Origin: JAKALQ01 sp963978265 | GTDB taxonomy: Bacteria; Actinomycetota; Actinomycetes; S36-B12; UBA5976 | Assembly (NCBI GenBank): GCA_963978265.1 | Contig: CAXBQV010000001.1 | Coordinates: forward strand, 1-62,886 | Reading direction: 5' to 3' | DNA length: 62,886 bases | Shown here: positions 28,935-37,422 of the stretch, in pieces | How positions within the stretch are numbered: the first letter of the stretch is position 1 | Layout: every line of letters starts with the position of its first letter | Made by a program: the position numbers and the translations under genes | Notes under the pieces: generated by a model | The model's input: the letters and a program-made list of their open reading frames with translations, nothing else | What the model was told of the DNA's origin: nothing | Database searches by the model: none

Positions 28935-30444
28935 TCGCCGCAGCGATGACGTCCTCGTCGCGCACGGATCCGCCCGGTTGCACGATTGCGGTCACACCGG
29001 CGTCGATGAGCACTTGGACGCCGTCCGCGAATGGGAAGAACGCGTCGGACGCACACACCGACCCCGTTACGCGGTCACCCGCGCGGGCGACTGCAAGCCG
29101 CGCTGCATCGACGCGGTTGACCTGTCCCATCCCGATACCGACTGCCGCGCCATCCTTCGCAAGCAGGATCGCATTGCTCTTCACGCACCGCACTGCGCGC
29201 CAGGCGAACGCGAGATCGGCGAGCGTTGCAGCGTCGACCGCAGGTCCTGCGGCGAGCACCCAATTCGACGGATCGTCCCCTTCGGCCTGCAGCCGATCCA
29301 TGCTCTGCATGAGCATGCCACCGGAGACCATGCGCATGTCGATGCGCTCCCCCGGCGCGATATCCGGTGCAACCAGCAGTCGAATGCTCGGCTTCTGCGA
29401 CAGGATCTCGACGGCTTCGGGTTCGAATCCCGGCGCGACCACCACCTCGGTGAAGACCGGCGCGATCTGTTCCGCCATCGTCTTGGTCACGATGCTGTTG
29501 GCCGCGATGACGCCGCCGAACGCGGAGACCGGATCCGTTGCATGCGCCTTCCGATGTGCTTCTGCGATGTCGGCGCCGACAGCGATGCCACACGGGTTCG
29601 CATGCTTGATGACGGCGACTGCCGGTTCCGTGAAGTCATAGGCGGCACGGCGCGCAGCATCGGCATCGACGTAGTTGTTGTACGACATCTCTTTGCCGTG
29701 CAATTGCGCTGCCCCGGCAATCCCGGTTCCGCCGAAGCCGGCGGTGTACACGGCAGCCCGCTGGTGCGGGTTCTCGCCGTAGCGCAGTACCTGCCGACGA
29801 TCCCAGGTGGCGCCGACCCAGCTCGGGAAACCGCTGCCGTCGTTCGTCGGCGAAACCGCGTTCCCGAGCCACGACGCCACCGCGACGTCGTAGGTCGCAG
29901 TGTGCACGAAGGCGTCAGCAGCAAGTCGTTGGCGCTGCTCGAGGGTGAAGCCGCCGTTCTCGAGCGCATCGAACAACTGCGAATACTGCAACGGCGATGT
30001 GAGCACTGCCATGTTTGCATGGTTCTTCGCAGATCCGCGCACCATCGCCGGACCACCGATGTCGATCTGCTCGATGCATTGCTCCTGCGATGCGCCACTC
30101 ATCACCGTGTCGACGAACGGATACAGGTTCACAACGAGCAACTGGAACGGCTCGATCTCGAATGCATGGAGTTGTTCGCGATGCGAGTCCTCGCGCACAT
30201 CTGCGAGCAGGCCCGCGTGGATGCGTGGATGCAGTGTCTTCACGCGCCCGTCGAGACATTCGGGGAAGCCGGTCACGTCCTGCACCTGCTGCACCGGGAT
30301 GCCCAGTGCTGCGATCGTGGCGGCCGTGGAACCGGTCGAGACGATCTCGACACCCTTCGCATGCAGCGCACGCGCGACGTCCTCCAAGCCGGTCTTGTCC
30401 CAAACGGACACGAGCGCGCGTCGGATTTCCCGCTTGTCGGTCAT
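28882..30444 (-). CDS. purH: Bifunctional AICAR transformylase / IMP cyclohydrolase PurH
   Basis: A 520-residue enzyme for the last two steps to IMP. The N-terminal cyclohydrolase (MGS fold, about 1-190) begins RRALVSVWDKTGLEDVARAL and contains STGSTAATI. The transformylase domain has YNNYVDADAA, KHANPCGIAVG (catalytic Lys-His) and the C-terminal PGGSVRDEDVI. Its start overlaps the purN stop by four bases, giving a purN-purH unit. Confidence 0.97.
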   Translation of the reverse strand: MTDKREIRRALVSVWDKTGLEDVARALHAKGVEIVSTGSTAATIAALGIPVQQVQDVTGFPECLDGRVKTLHPRIHAGLLADVREDSHREQLHAFEIEPFQLLVVNLYPFVDTVMSGASQEQCIEQIDIGGPAMVRGSAKNHANMAVLTSPLQYSQLFDALENGGFTLEQRQRLAADAFVHTATYDVAVASWLGNAVSPTNDGSGFPSWVGATWDRRQVLRYGENPHQRAAVYTAGFGGTGIAGAAQLHGKEMSYNNYVDADAARRAAYDFTEPAVAVIKHANPCGIAVGADIAEAHRKAHATDPVSAFGGVIAANSIVTKTMAEQIAPVFTEVVVAPGFEPEAVEILSQKPSIRLLVAPDIAPGERIDMRMVSGGMLMQSMDRLQAEGDDPSNWVLAAGPAVDAATLADLAFAWRAVRCVKSNAILLAKDGAAVGIGMGQVNRVDAARLAVARAGDRVTGSVCASDAFFPFADGVQVLIDAGVTAIVQPGGSVRDEDVIAAANAAGISMYFTGTRHFFH

Positions 30445-31037
30445 GGCAGCGTCACCTTTCGGTCGTTCACGGCGAGTCCGTGCCGGGCGATTCGACGGAC
30501 GACGTCGACGAGCAATCGTCGTTCCACCACCTTGATTCGCTCGTGCAAGGTCGACTCATCGTCATCGGGAAGGATGTCGACGGCTTCCTGCACGATGACC
30601 GGACCGGTGTCGACACCGGCGTCGACGACGTGCACGGTGCTGCCCGTCTCGGCGACACCTGCCGACAGGGCATCCCGGACTGCGTGTGCACCGGGGAACG
30701 CGGGCAACAGCGCCGGATGGGTGTTGATGATCCGATCGGGGAACGCGGCCAGGGTTTCCGCACCGAGCACCAGCATGAAGCCTGCGGACACCACGAGAAC
30801 CGGCGTGAATTCCTCGATGGCGGCCGTCAACGCCTCATCCCACTCGGATCGGTCGGCGAAGTTCGCGGGATCCACCACCCGAACATCAATGCCAGCCCTG
30901 CTCGCGATGGCGACCGCGCCGGCTTTCGGATTGTCGGTCACGAGCGCCTCGATGGACAGCTCGTCGTCGCGCGCATCGATCAGGGCATTGAAGAGTGAGC
31001 CGTTGCCGGATGCGAGGACGACGATCCGGCAGGTCAT
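30441..31037 (-). CDS. purN: Phosphoribosylglycinamide formyltransferase PurN
   Basis: A 198-residue GAR transformylase using 10-formyl-THF. The catalytic region reads INTHPALLPAFPGAHAV with the active His, and GSTVHVVDAGVDTGPVI carries the catalytic Asp. The substrate loop is SGNGSLFNAL where most homologues have SGNGSNLQAL, a mild change. Overlaps purH by four bases and follows the DUF6350 gene by nine. Confidence 0.95.
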   Translation of the reverse strand: MTCRIVVLASGNGSLFNALIDARDDELSIEALVTDNPKAGAVAIASRAGIDVRVVDPANFADRSEWDEALTAAIEEFTPVLVVSAGFMLVLGAETLAAFPDRIINTHPALLPAFPGAHAVRDALSAGVAETGSTVHVVDAGVDTGPVIVQEAVDILPDDDESTLHERIKVVERRLLVDVVRRIARHGLAVNDRKVTLP

Positions 31038-31046
31038 GGCCCGAGT

Positions 31047-32258
31047 CTACTTTTCGAGCAACCGTCTGATTCGGCGGAGTGCCTCGTCGAAGATGCATGC
31101 AACTGCAAGCCAGCCGGAGGCAGCAAGCGCGGACTGCCAGAGCACCGGTCCGATTTGGGTGAGCCGTCCCGGACCCAGCCCACCGCTCCCGAGCACGCCC
31201 AGTGCTGCACCCGCAAGCAGTCCGAGCGCAAGCAGTTCAACGACGCTGCGCAGATGCAGCATGCCGTTCTCCTCGCGTGGCACCGGACGCGTTGCCCAGA
31301 TTGCGGCGGCCACTGGCATCACGTACAGGAGTGCAGTCCAGGTCGGCGGATTGTTCGGGATCAAGGTCAGCAGCGGGATCGGTGGCAGTGCGCCGATCTC
31401 GACACCGCTGAGCGCGATGTGCGTTCCCGTTCCGAATGCGAAGCCCGGACCGAGCAGCGCGGACACGAACCACAGGACAAGCGTGGGGAGGAACGCGATG
31501 CAGGTGAGCAGCAACTGCGCCGTGGATGTGAAGTCGCCGGCAACTGCGCGCAGGACGTCGACGAACGCGCGCCAGTGCACCATGCCCGACACGACGACCA
31601 ATGTCCCGGCGCTGGCAACGAGTGCAACGATGTAGCGCTGGACCGATACGCGATGGATGTGCCATGCCTCCGGCAATTCGATGCCGAGCACTCGGCCCAG
31701 TCCCCAGCCGAAACCAACGGCGCTGACCACAACGGCGCCCAACAATGATCGCCCGAGCGACGCGTGCAGGGTTTCGTTCTGGAGGGATGCGCCGACGAGC
31801 AACTGCATGCTCGCCACTGCTGCGATCGCAAACGCATAGGACTGCTTGGCGCTCGATGCATCGTGCGCATCGACTGCATCTGCCAGCCAGCTTCCAGCAC
31901 GCCGCATGAAGAGGAGGAGCACGAAGGTGAGGACGAGTGGTGGCAGGGACAGCGTGGCGCCCTGCCATTGCAGCGCACCACCGTTTGCAAGCATCCAGAT
32001 GGAGGCCGACGCCCGCACGACATCGCCGAACTGGCCGCTTCCCATCGGCGCCAGCACCCACGCGAGCACGATCACGAAGAGGAAGAGCAATAGCGACATC
32101 GCACTCGCCCACACACCCGCGATAACGCCGGCGACGGATCTCGGCCACAGCGTGGCAGCCGGAGTGTTCACCCGCGCGAACTCGTTGCGTACACGTGCAC
32201 GCAGATTCCGTTTGGATGCGCGGCGCGAGTTCAACGGCACGATGTTGTCAGGCTCCAC
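31047..32258 (-). CDS. DUF6350 family membrane protein
   Basis: A 403-residue polytopic protein with about nine to ten hydrophobic helices after a basic N-terminus (SRRASKRNLRARVRNEF). This pattern and the position directly before purN match the actinobacterial DUF6350 family, of unknown function. It starts four bases after sucD ends, so sucC-sucD-DUF6350-purN-purH may be one transcript. Confidence 0.8.
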   Translation of the reverse strand: MEPDNIVPLNSRRASKRNLRARVRNEFARVNTPAATLWPRSVAGVIAGVWASAMSLLLFLFVIVLAWVLAPMGSGQFGDVVRASASIWMLANGGALQWQGATLSLPPLVLTFVLLLFMRRAGSWLADAVDAHDASSAKQSYAFAIAAVASMQLLVGASLQNETLHASLGRSLLGAVVVSAVGFGWGLGRVLGIELPEAWHIHRVSVQRYIVALVASAGTLVVVSGMVHWRAFVDVLRAVAGDFTSTAQLLLTCIAFLPTLVLWFVSALLGPGFAFGTGTHIALSGVEIGALPPIPLLTLIPNNPPTWTALLYVMPVAAAIWATRPVPREENGMLHLRSVVELLALGLLAGAALGVLGSGGLGPGRLTQIGPVLWQSALAASGWLAVACIFDEALRRIRRLLEK

Positions 32259-32262
32259 GGCC

Positions 32263-33153
32263 CTATCGTGCCAACTCCTTGCCGAGCTGCTGCATGATCT
32301 CGCGCATGAGTTGCGCGGTTTCTGACGGCGTCTTGCCCACCTTCACACCGGCAGCTTCGAGGGCGAGCTTCTTGGCGGCCGCAGTTCCCGCAGATCCCGA
32401 CACGATGGCACCGGCATGGCCCATGGTCTTGCCCTCGGGTGCAGTGAAACCTGCAACGTAGCCAACAACCGGTTTCGTCACGTTCGCCTTGATGTACGCA
32501 GCTGCACGCTCTTCGGCGTCGCCACCGATCTCACCGATCATCACGATCGCATCCGTTTCCGGATCTGCTTCGAACGCCGCAATACAGTCGATGTGGGTGG
32601 TGCCGACGATCGGATCGCCACCGATTCCGACGCACGTCGAGAAACCGATGTCGCGGAGTTCGTACATCATCTGGTACGTCAACGTTCCCGACTTCGAGAC
32701 GAGCCCGATGCGGCCGCGCTTCGTGATATCCGACGGCGTGATGCCGGCATTGCTCTGCTCAGGCGAGATGATGCCGGGGCAGTTCGGACCGATGATCCGA
32801 CTCTTGCCTTTGTTCTGGCAGTACTGGAAGAACGCTGCGGTGTCCGCCACCGGAATGCCTTCAGTGATGACGACGATGAGCGGAATCTCGGCATCCACAG
32901 CCTGGATGACGGCGTCCTTCGCAAACTTCGGTGGCACGAACACCACCGACACATTCGCACCGGTTGCGGCGACCGCTTCCTGGCACGAGTTGAACACCGG
33001 GATGCCGTCGAGTTCCTGGCCACCCTTACCCGGTGTCACGCCGGCCACGATGTTGGAGCCACCTGCGAGCATCCGCCGCGTGTGCTTGGAACCCTCCGAG
33101 CCGGTCATGCCCTGCACGAGGATCTTGCTGTGCTTGTCGAGGAAGATCGTCAT
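32263..33153 (-). CDS. sucD: Succinate-CoA ligase subunit alpha
   Basis: A 296-residue TCA-cycle subunit. The CoA-binding Rossmann domain has GMTGSEGSKHTRRMLAGG, and the phosphorylated histidine lies in GKTMGHAGAIVSG. PNCPGIISPEQ is the family CoA-ligase signature. It follows sucC by one base. Confidence 0.97.
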   Translation of the reverse strand: MTIFLDKHSKILVQGMTGSEGSKHTRRMLAGGSNIVAGVTPGKGGQELDGIPVFNSCQEAVAATGANVSVVFVPPKFAKDAVIQAVDAEIPLIVVITEGIPVADTAAFFQYCQNKGKSRIIGPNCPGIISPEQSNAGITPSDITKRGRIGLVSKSGTLTYQMMYELRDIGFSTCVGIGGDPIVGTTHIDCIAAFEADPETDAIVMIGEIGGDAEERAAAYIKANVTKPVVGYVAGFTAPEGKTMGHAGAIVSGSAGTAAAKKLALEAAGVKVGKTPSETAQLMREIMQQLGKELAR

Positions 33154-33154
33154 G

Positions 33155-34330
33155 TCACTTACCTGCCGCCAGTTGGGCCACGCGTCGCGCGGCTTGATCC
33201 ATCGTCTCGACGCGCTCGACGATCTTCAGTCCTGATTCGTCGAGGATCCGACGACCTTCGATCGCGTTGTTGCCGTCGATGCGGCACACGAGCGGCTTCG
33301 TCACCGGCTTACCCTGCTGCTCGAGCATCGCCACGGCCTGGATGATTCCGTTCGCCACCGCGTCGCAGGCGGTGATGCCGCCGAAGACGTTCACGAACAC
33401 CGCCTTCACGTCAGGATCGTTGAGCACGATGTCGAGGCCGTTCGCCATGACCTGAGCACTCGCACCACCACCGATGTCGAGGAAGTTCGCAGGCTTCACG
33501 CCGCCGAACTCCTCCCCGGCGTACGCGACGACGTCGAGCGTCGACATCACGAGCCCGGCGCCATTGCCGATGATGCCCACTTCGCCCTGCAACTTCACGT
33601 AGTTGAGATCGAGTTCCTTGGCGCGCAGCTCGATCGGATCGGTGGCCGCCGTGTCGACGAACGCTTCATGCCCCGGATGGCGGAAGTTGGCGTTGTCATC
33701 GAGTGTGACCTTGCCGTCGAGGGCCACGATGCGACCATCACCGGTCTTCACCAGCGGGTTCACCTCGACGAGGGTGGCGTCCTCCTTGATGAGCACACCC
33801 CAGAGGGTCTGCAGGACCTCGATCACGCCGTCGCGCACGTCAGCGGGGAACTTCGCCGCGTCTGCGATTTCGGCGGCCTTCGCGGCGGTGACGCCTTCGA
33901 TGGCGTCGACGCGCACCTTTGCGAGCGCTTCGGGCTTCGTCGCTGCGACTTCTTCAATGTCCATGCCGCCTTCGACGGATGCCATCGCAAGGTATGCGCG
34001 ATTCGCACGGTCGAGGAGGAAGGACACGTAGTACTCGCTCTTGATGTCGGCAGTCGCTGCCACCATGACGCGGTGCACGGTGTGACCCTTGATGTCCATG
34101 CCGAGGATCGCGGAGGCCTTCGCCTCAGCGTCGGCGGCGTCATCGGCGAGCTTCACGCCGCCGGCCTTGCCACGACCACCGGTCTTCACCTGCGCCTTGA
34201 TGACAACCCGACCACCGATCGCGGTGGCGGCTGCGGCTGCTGCTTCGGGGGTGTCAGCGGTCAGTCCGGTGACGACGGGAACACCGTGCGCTTCGAACAG
34301 ATCGCGCGCCTGGTACTCGTAGAGATCCAT
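33155..34330 (-). CDS. sucC: ADP/GDP-forming succinate-CoA ligase subunit beta
   Basis: A 391-residue ATP-grasp subunit that forms the nucleotide site. It starts MDLYEYQARDLFEAHGVPV; the ATP-grasp strands show VVIKAQVKTGGRGKAGGVK, and GNGAGLVMSTLDVV and DIGGGASAQVMANGLD are C-terminal family motifs. First of the sucC-sucD pair, divergent from the malic enzyme across a 133-base region in which I see no clear operator. Confidence 0.97.
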   Translation of the reverse strand: MDLYEYQARDLFEAHGVPVVTGLTADTPEAAAAAATAIGGRVVIKAQVKTGGRGKAGGVKLADDAADAEAKASAILGMDIKGHTVHRVMVAATADIKSEYYVSFLLDRANRAYLAMASVEGGMDIEEVAATKPEALAKVRVDAIEGVTAAKAAEIADAAKFPADVRDGVIEVLQTLWGVLIKEDATLVEVNPLVKTGDGRIVALDGKVTLDDNANFRHPGHEAFVDTAATDPIELRAKELDLNYVKLQGEVGIIGNGAGLVMSTLDVVAYAGEEFGGVKPANFLDIGGGASAQVMANGLDIVLNDPDVKAVFVNVFGGITACDAVANGIIQAVAMLEQQGKPVTKPLVCRIDGNNAIEGRRILDESGLKIVERVETMDQAARRVAQLAAGK

Positions 34331-34463
34331 GCTGCTCCTCGGGATTCTGGAGTAACCCTAATGCCGCACGCGAACATGCCGTCCGGCGCGCTACCCGTCA
34401 GAACGTGGCGGAGGTCACGCTCGGATGGGGTGAACCGGCCGGTAAGCCGCGTAACTTTTCGGC

Positions 34464-35849
34464 ATGGCGTCAACGAGCCCCGGCTATTCGATCATCCTGC
34501 GCGTGCACGTCACGCCGGCCCTGCATGCAAGTGGCGCAGTTGTTTCGGCCATCGCCAAAGCCGGTGCCGTCGTCACCGCTCTCGACATGGTGGATCCGAC
34601 GCCGGGACATGTCACGCTTGATATCTCGTGCGACGCCGTCGACGCCGAACACGTCAACAGCATCCGGTCATCGCTCGAAGCACTGGAGGGTTGCACGGTC
34701 GACAAGGTGTCGGACCGCACGTTCCTCACCCACATCGGTGGCAAGATCGAAGTCGCGGTGAAGGTGCCCATGCGCAACCGCGACGACCTCGCTCGCGCGT
34801 ACACCCCGGGCGTCGCGCGCGTCTCGATGGCGATCGCCAAGAACCCCGATGTCGTGCGCAACCTCACCATCAAACGCAATACGGTCGCCGTCGTCACCGA
34901 CGGTTCGGCCGTCCTGGGCCTCGGCAACATCGGTCCGGAAGCCGCCATGCCGGTGATGGAGGGCAAGGCTGCGCTGTTCAAGCGCTTCGCGAATGTCGAC
35001 GCCTGGCCGATCTGCCTCGCGACGAACGACGTCGACGAAATCGTCCGCGCAGTCGAACTCATCGCGCCCGGCTTCGGCGGCATCAATCTCGAGGACATCA
35101 GCGCGCCTCGCTGCTTCGAGGTCGAGAAGAAGCTGCGCGACCGTTTGGATATCCCGGTCTTCCACGACGACCAGCACGGCACCGGCATCGTGGTGGTTGC
35201 GGCCCTCCGCAACGCGCTGCGGCTCGTGCAGAAGGACATCGGCGATCTCAAGATCATCATGTCCGGCGCAGGAGCTGCCGGCTCGGCTGTTGCGAACCTG
35301 CTCCATCTCGCCGGCGCCACCGACATCACGATGTTCGACATCAACGGCGCGATCCATCGCGGCCGCGCTGACCTCGAACCGCATCACCAACGGATGCTCG
35401 AATGGGCGAATCCGCGGAACGTGACAAGCAACCTCAGGGAAGCGTTGCAGGGCGCTGATGTCTTCATCGGTCTCAGCGCGCCGAATCTGCTGACCGGCGA
35501 CGACATCGCCACCATGGCGGAAGGCGCCATCGTGTTCGCGCTCGCAAATCCGGATCCGGAGGTCGACGCGCTCGAGGCGGCGAAACATGCGGCCGTCGTC
35601 GCGACCGGTCGCAGCGATTTCCCGAACCAGATCAACAACGTGCTGGCATTCCCCGGCATCTTCCGCGGGCTCCTCGACGCAAACGCCCACAAGATCACGA
35701 ACGAGGTGCTGCTCGCGGCCGCCGATGCGATCGCGTCATGCGTCGGTGATCACGAACTCAATGCCGTGTACATCGTGCCGAGCGTGTTCCATCCGGAACT
35801 CGGTCAGAAGGTTGCGGCGGCAGTGGCACAGGCAGTGCCGAAGAACTAG
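34464..35849 (+). CDS. NAD(P)-dependent malic enzyme with N-terminal ACT domain
   Basis: A 461-residue oxidative decarboxylase (malate to pyruvate). Residues 1-90 form an ACT-like regulatory domain (YSIILRVHVTPALHASG...). The malic core follows: catalytic Tyr in ARAYTPGVARVS, KRNTVAVVTDGSAVLGLG, EDISAPRCFEVE and HDDQHGTG, then a Rossmann domain with MSGAGAAGSAVANLL. The ACT domain implies an unknown small-molecule effector. Convergent with the M23 gene. Confidence 0.92.
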   Translation: MASTSPGYSIILRVHVTPALHASGAVVSAIAKAGAVVTALDMVDPTPGHVTLDISCDAVDAEHVNSIRSSLEALEGCTVDKVSDRTFLTHIGGKIEVAVKVPMRNRDDLARAYTPGVARVSMAIAKNPDVVRNLTIKRNTVAVVTDGSAVLGLGNIGPEAAMPVMEGKAALFKRFANVDAWPICLATNDVDEIVRAVELIAPGFGGINLEDISAPRCFEVEKKLRDRLDIPVFHDDQHGTGIVVVAALRNALRLVQKDIGDLKIIMSGAGAAGSAVANLLHLAGATDITMFDINGAIHRGRADLEPHHQRMLEWANPRNVTSNLREALQGADVFIGLSAPNLLTGDDIATMAEGAIVFALANPDPEVDALEAAKHAAVVATGRSDFPNQINNVLAFPGIFRGLLDANAHKITNEVLLAAADAIASCVGDHELNAVYIVPSVFHPELGQKVAAAVAQAVPKN

Positions 35850-35868
35850 TTGTTCGAGAACTCGCTGC

Positions 35869-36582
35869 TCAGAGATCCGCGAGGGTCGCGATCCGGTAGC
35901 GCGCCCACTGCGGGGTGTCGCCGGGCTGACCCCGATGCTTGCCCCAGAGGAACGTCGCCGGGTTCGTCGGGAAATCGTTCTTCCGAACTTCGATGTGCAG
36001 ATGCGTGCCGGTGGTCCGACCGCTGTTCCCGACGCGACCGATCGTCTTGCCGCTGTAGACCTTGTCACCGACCTTCACATACGTCTTCGACATGTGCGCG
36101 TACCAGATGTCGACGCCCTGGCCACGCACGACGACGATCCGTCCATACGCGCGGTCGTAGGTCGATCTGATGACGACACCCTTGACGATGGCACGCACCC
36201 GGTCGCCGTAGTGCGCACGAATATCCATACCGGTGTGACGATTCCACCAGTGGCCGCGGGATCCGAAACCAGCGGTGATACGGCCGTAGGCCGGCAGTGT
36301 CATGCGGAACATGGTTCGAGAGGCCCGGTTCGCAGCCGCTTTGCGTTCGAGGAGTGCGGACTTCTTGACGGCCGCAACGGTCTCGGCGGTCACGCGCGCG
36401 GCGACGACTTCGGACTGGCCCGGAATGAGTGTCGAAAGTTGCTCGGGGAGGGACGCCGGCTTGGCTGCGACCGCGCGCAATTCGACAGCGCGATCGGTCT
36501 TGTTCTCCGCCGCGAATGCCGGGGAAAGCGACAGCGTGGCACTCACGATGAGTGCCACGGCTGCGCGGATGAACCGCCGCAC
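35869..36582 (-). CDS. Secreted M23 (LytM-type) peptidase
   Basis: A 237-residue exported peptidoglycan endopeptidase or divisome activator. A GTG at 36582, two bases past the preceding stop, opens a clear signal peptide (AAVALIVSATLSLSPAFA). After a linker, the LytM domain shows HTGMDIRA (HxxxD) and HLHIEVR (HxH), so the zinc ligands are intact. A longer frame reaching upstream overlaps the transglycosylase gene and lacks a signal. Probably co-transcribed with that gene. Confidence 0.88.
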   Translation of the reverse strand: MRRFIRAAVALIVSATLSLSPAFAAENKTDRAVELRAVAAKPASLPEQLSTLIPGQSEVVAARVTAETVAAVKKSALLERKAAANRASRTMFRMTLPAYGRITAGFGSRGHWWNRHTGMDIRAHYGDRVRAIVKGVVIRSTYDRAYGRIVVVRGQGVDIWYAHMSKTYVKVGDKVYSGKTIGRVGNSGRTTGTHLHIEVRKNDFPTNPATFLWGKHRGQPGDTPQWARYRIATLADL

Positions 36583-36584
36583 GC

Positions 36585-37178
36585 CTAGTACCAGCCCTTG
36601 CGGCTCGAGTGCTTCCATGCAGCACACGGTGAGCCGTAGCGGTAGTTGATATAGCGGGCACCGGCCTGGACCTGGAGCTCGGGCGCGCGCATGTAGTCCT
36701 GCACGGTCAGCCCGAGCGAGGTGACGACCTGCTTCGTGGCTTGCGGAATGCCGTACCACTTCTTGTTCTTGGAGACGGCGCTGTAACGCCAGTTGCTCTC
36801 CTTGGTCCAGAGACTCACGAGGCAACCAAACTGCTTGTCGTCCCAGTTGTAAACCCTTGTGATGTGCTCGAAGGCGTACCACTTGGCGTAGGCCGGGGTG
36901 CCGTAGCGGAGTGTGGAGAAGGAGCGGGTGGCACGGATCGCCGAGGCGGTGCGGCCCCAGAAGTCGGCCTTGACGGCCTCCTGCTCGACGGTCGGGAGGG
37001 TCTGCAGGATCCGCTGCAGGTCGGTCGGCTGCTGCGCCGTCTCGACGAGAAGTGCGCGGGGATCCGACGTCAGTTCGTCGGCTGCCCAGGCGTTGCTGGT
37101 CGGCGAAATGGCCACGGCGGCTGCCGCGACGAGTGCGCTCGCGAGGGCCTTGGCGGCCCGGCTGGTGACTCGAGTCAT
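36585..37178 (-). CDS. Secreted lytic transglycosylase-like protein
   Basis: A 197-residue exported protein. The signal peptide MTRVTSRAAKALASALVAAAA ends near SNAWA. The C-terminal domain has LVSLWTKESNWRYSAVS with the likely catalytic Glu, YGIPQATK and ARYINYRYGSPCAAW, a lysozyme-like/SLT pattern like the C-terminal domain of aggregation-promoting factors and Rpf-like proteins. It precedes the M23 peptidase by two bases. A CRP-like box lies 110 bases upstream. Confidence 0.83.
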   Translation of the reverse strand: MTRVTSRAAKALASALVAAAAVAISPTSNAWAADELTSDPRALLVETAQQPTDLQRILQTLPTVEQEAVKADFWGRTASAIRATRSFSTLRYGTPAYAKWYAFEHITRVYNWDDKQFGCLVSLWTKESNWRYSAVSKNKKWYGIPQATKQVVTSLGLTVQDYMRAPELQVQAGARYINYRYGSPCAAWKHSSRKGWY

Positions 37179-37422
37179 GGGGGTAACGTGCCGACCCCTA
37201 CCTGTGGATAACAAGTCAGGAAGGGGTGTGTTTTCCCCAGATCCGTGAGAGGTCGGGTGCCCCACACAGGGAATTCGGGCAGATGCGAGTGACCCTTGTC
37301 ACAAAGATTTCTGACGCTCGAAAGTCGACTTTTGGACCCCGTGGAGCGGGCTCCGTTGGCAGCGGCACGCCGATGCCCATCGCACCATCGGATCGTGCTA
37401 CCCGAACGCGAACGGCACCGGG
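37179..37422. other. Intergenic regulatory region upstream of the cell-wall hydrolase pair
   Basis: A 244-base gap between the PhoH-like gene stop and the transglycosylase start. It holds a CRP-like box (37288-37303), one perfect DnaA-box-like 9-mer TGTGGATAA (37203-37211), and no ORF. I looked for the ydaO (c-di-AMP) riboswitch that controls similar actinobacterial hydrolases and did not see its conserved core. Confidence 0.5.
37288..37303. promoter_or_regulatory. CRP-family operator-like box
   Basis: AGTGA-CCCTTG-TCACA matches the CRP consensus TGTGA-N6-TCACA at nine of ten half-site bases. It lies 110 bases upstream of a transglycosylase-like gene. In mycobacteria a CRP protein is known to control an rpf hydrolase gene. 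No CRP gene is in this window. Confidence 0.5.

Noticed and set aside
28327..31635. A 1102-codon open frame on the plus strand
   Set aside because: It is antisense to the YdcZ-like, purH, purN and DUF6350 genes. Its sequence is low-sense and Arg/Ser-rich, as expected from high-GC codon bias.
37203..37211. TGTGGATAA, a perfect DnaA box, as a sign of an origin
   Set aside because: It is single; no cluster of boxes, AT-rich stretch or dnaA/dnaN genes lies near. Chance is likely in 62 kb.
37179..37422. Possible ydaO (c-di-AMP) riboswitch before the cell-wall hydrolases
   Set aside because: Expected by analogy with actinobacterial rpf genes, but the conserved core sequences are not visible.
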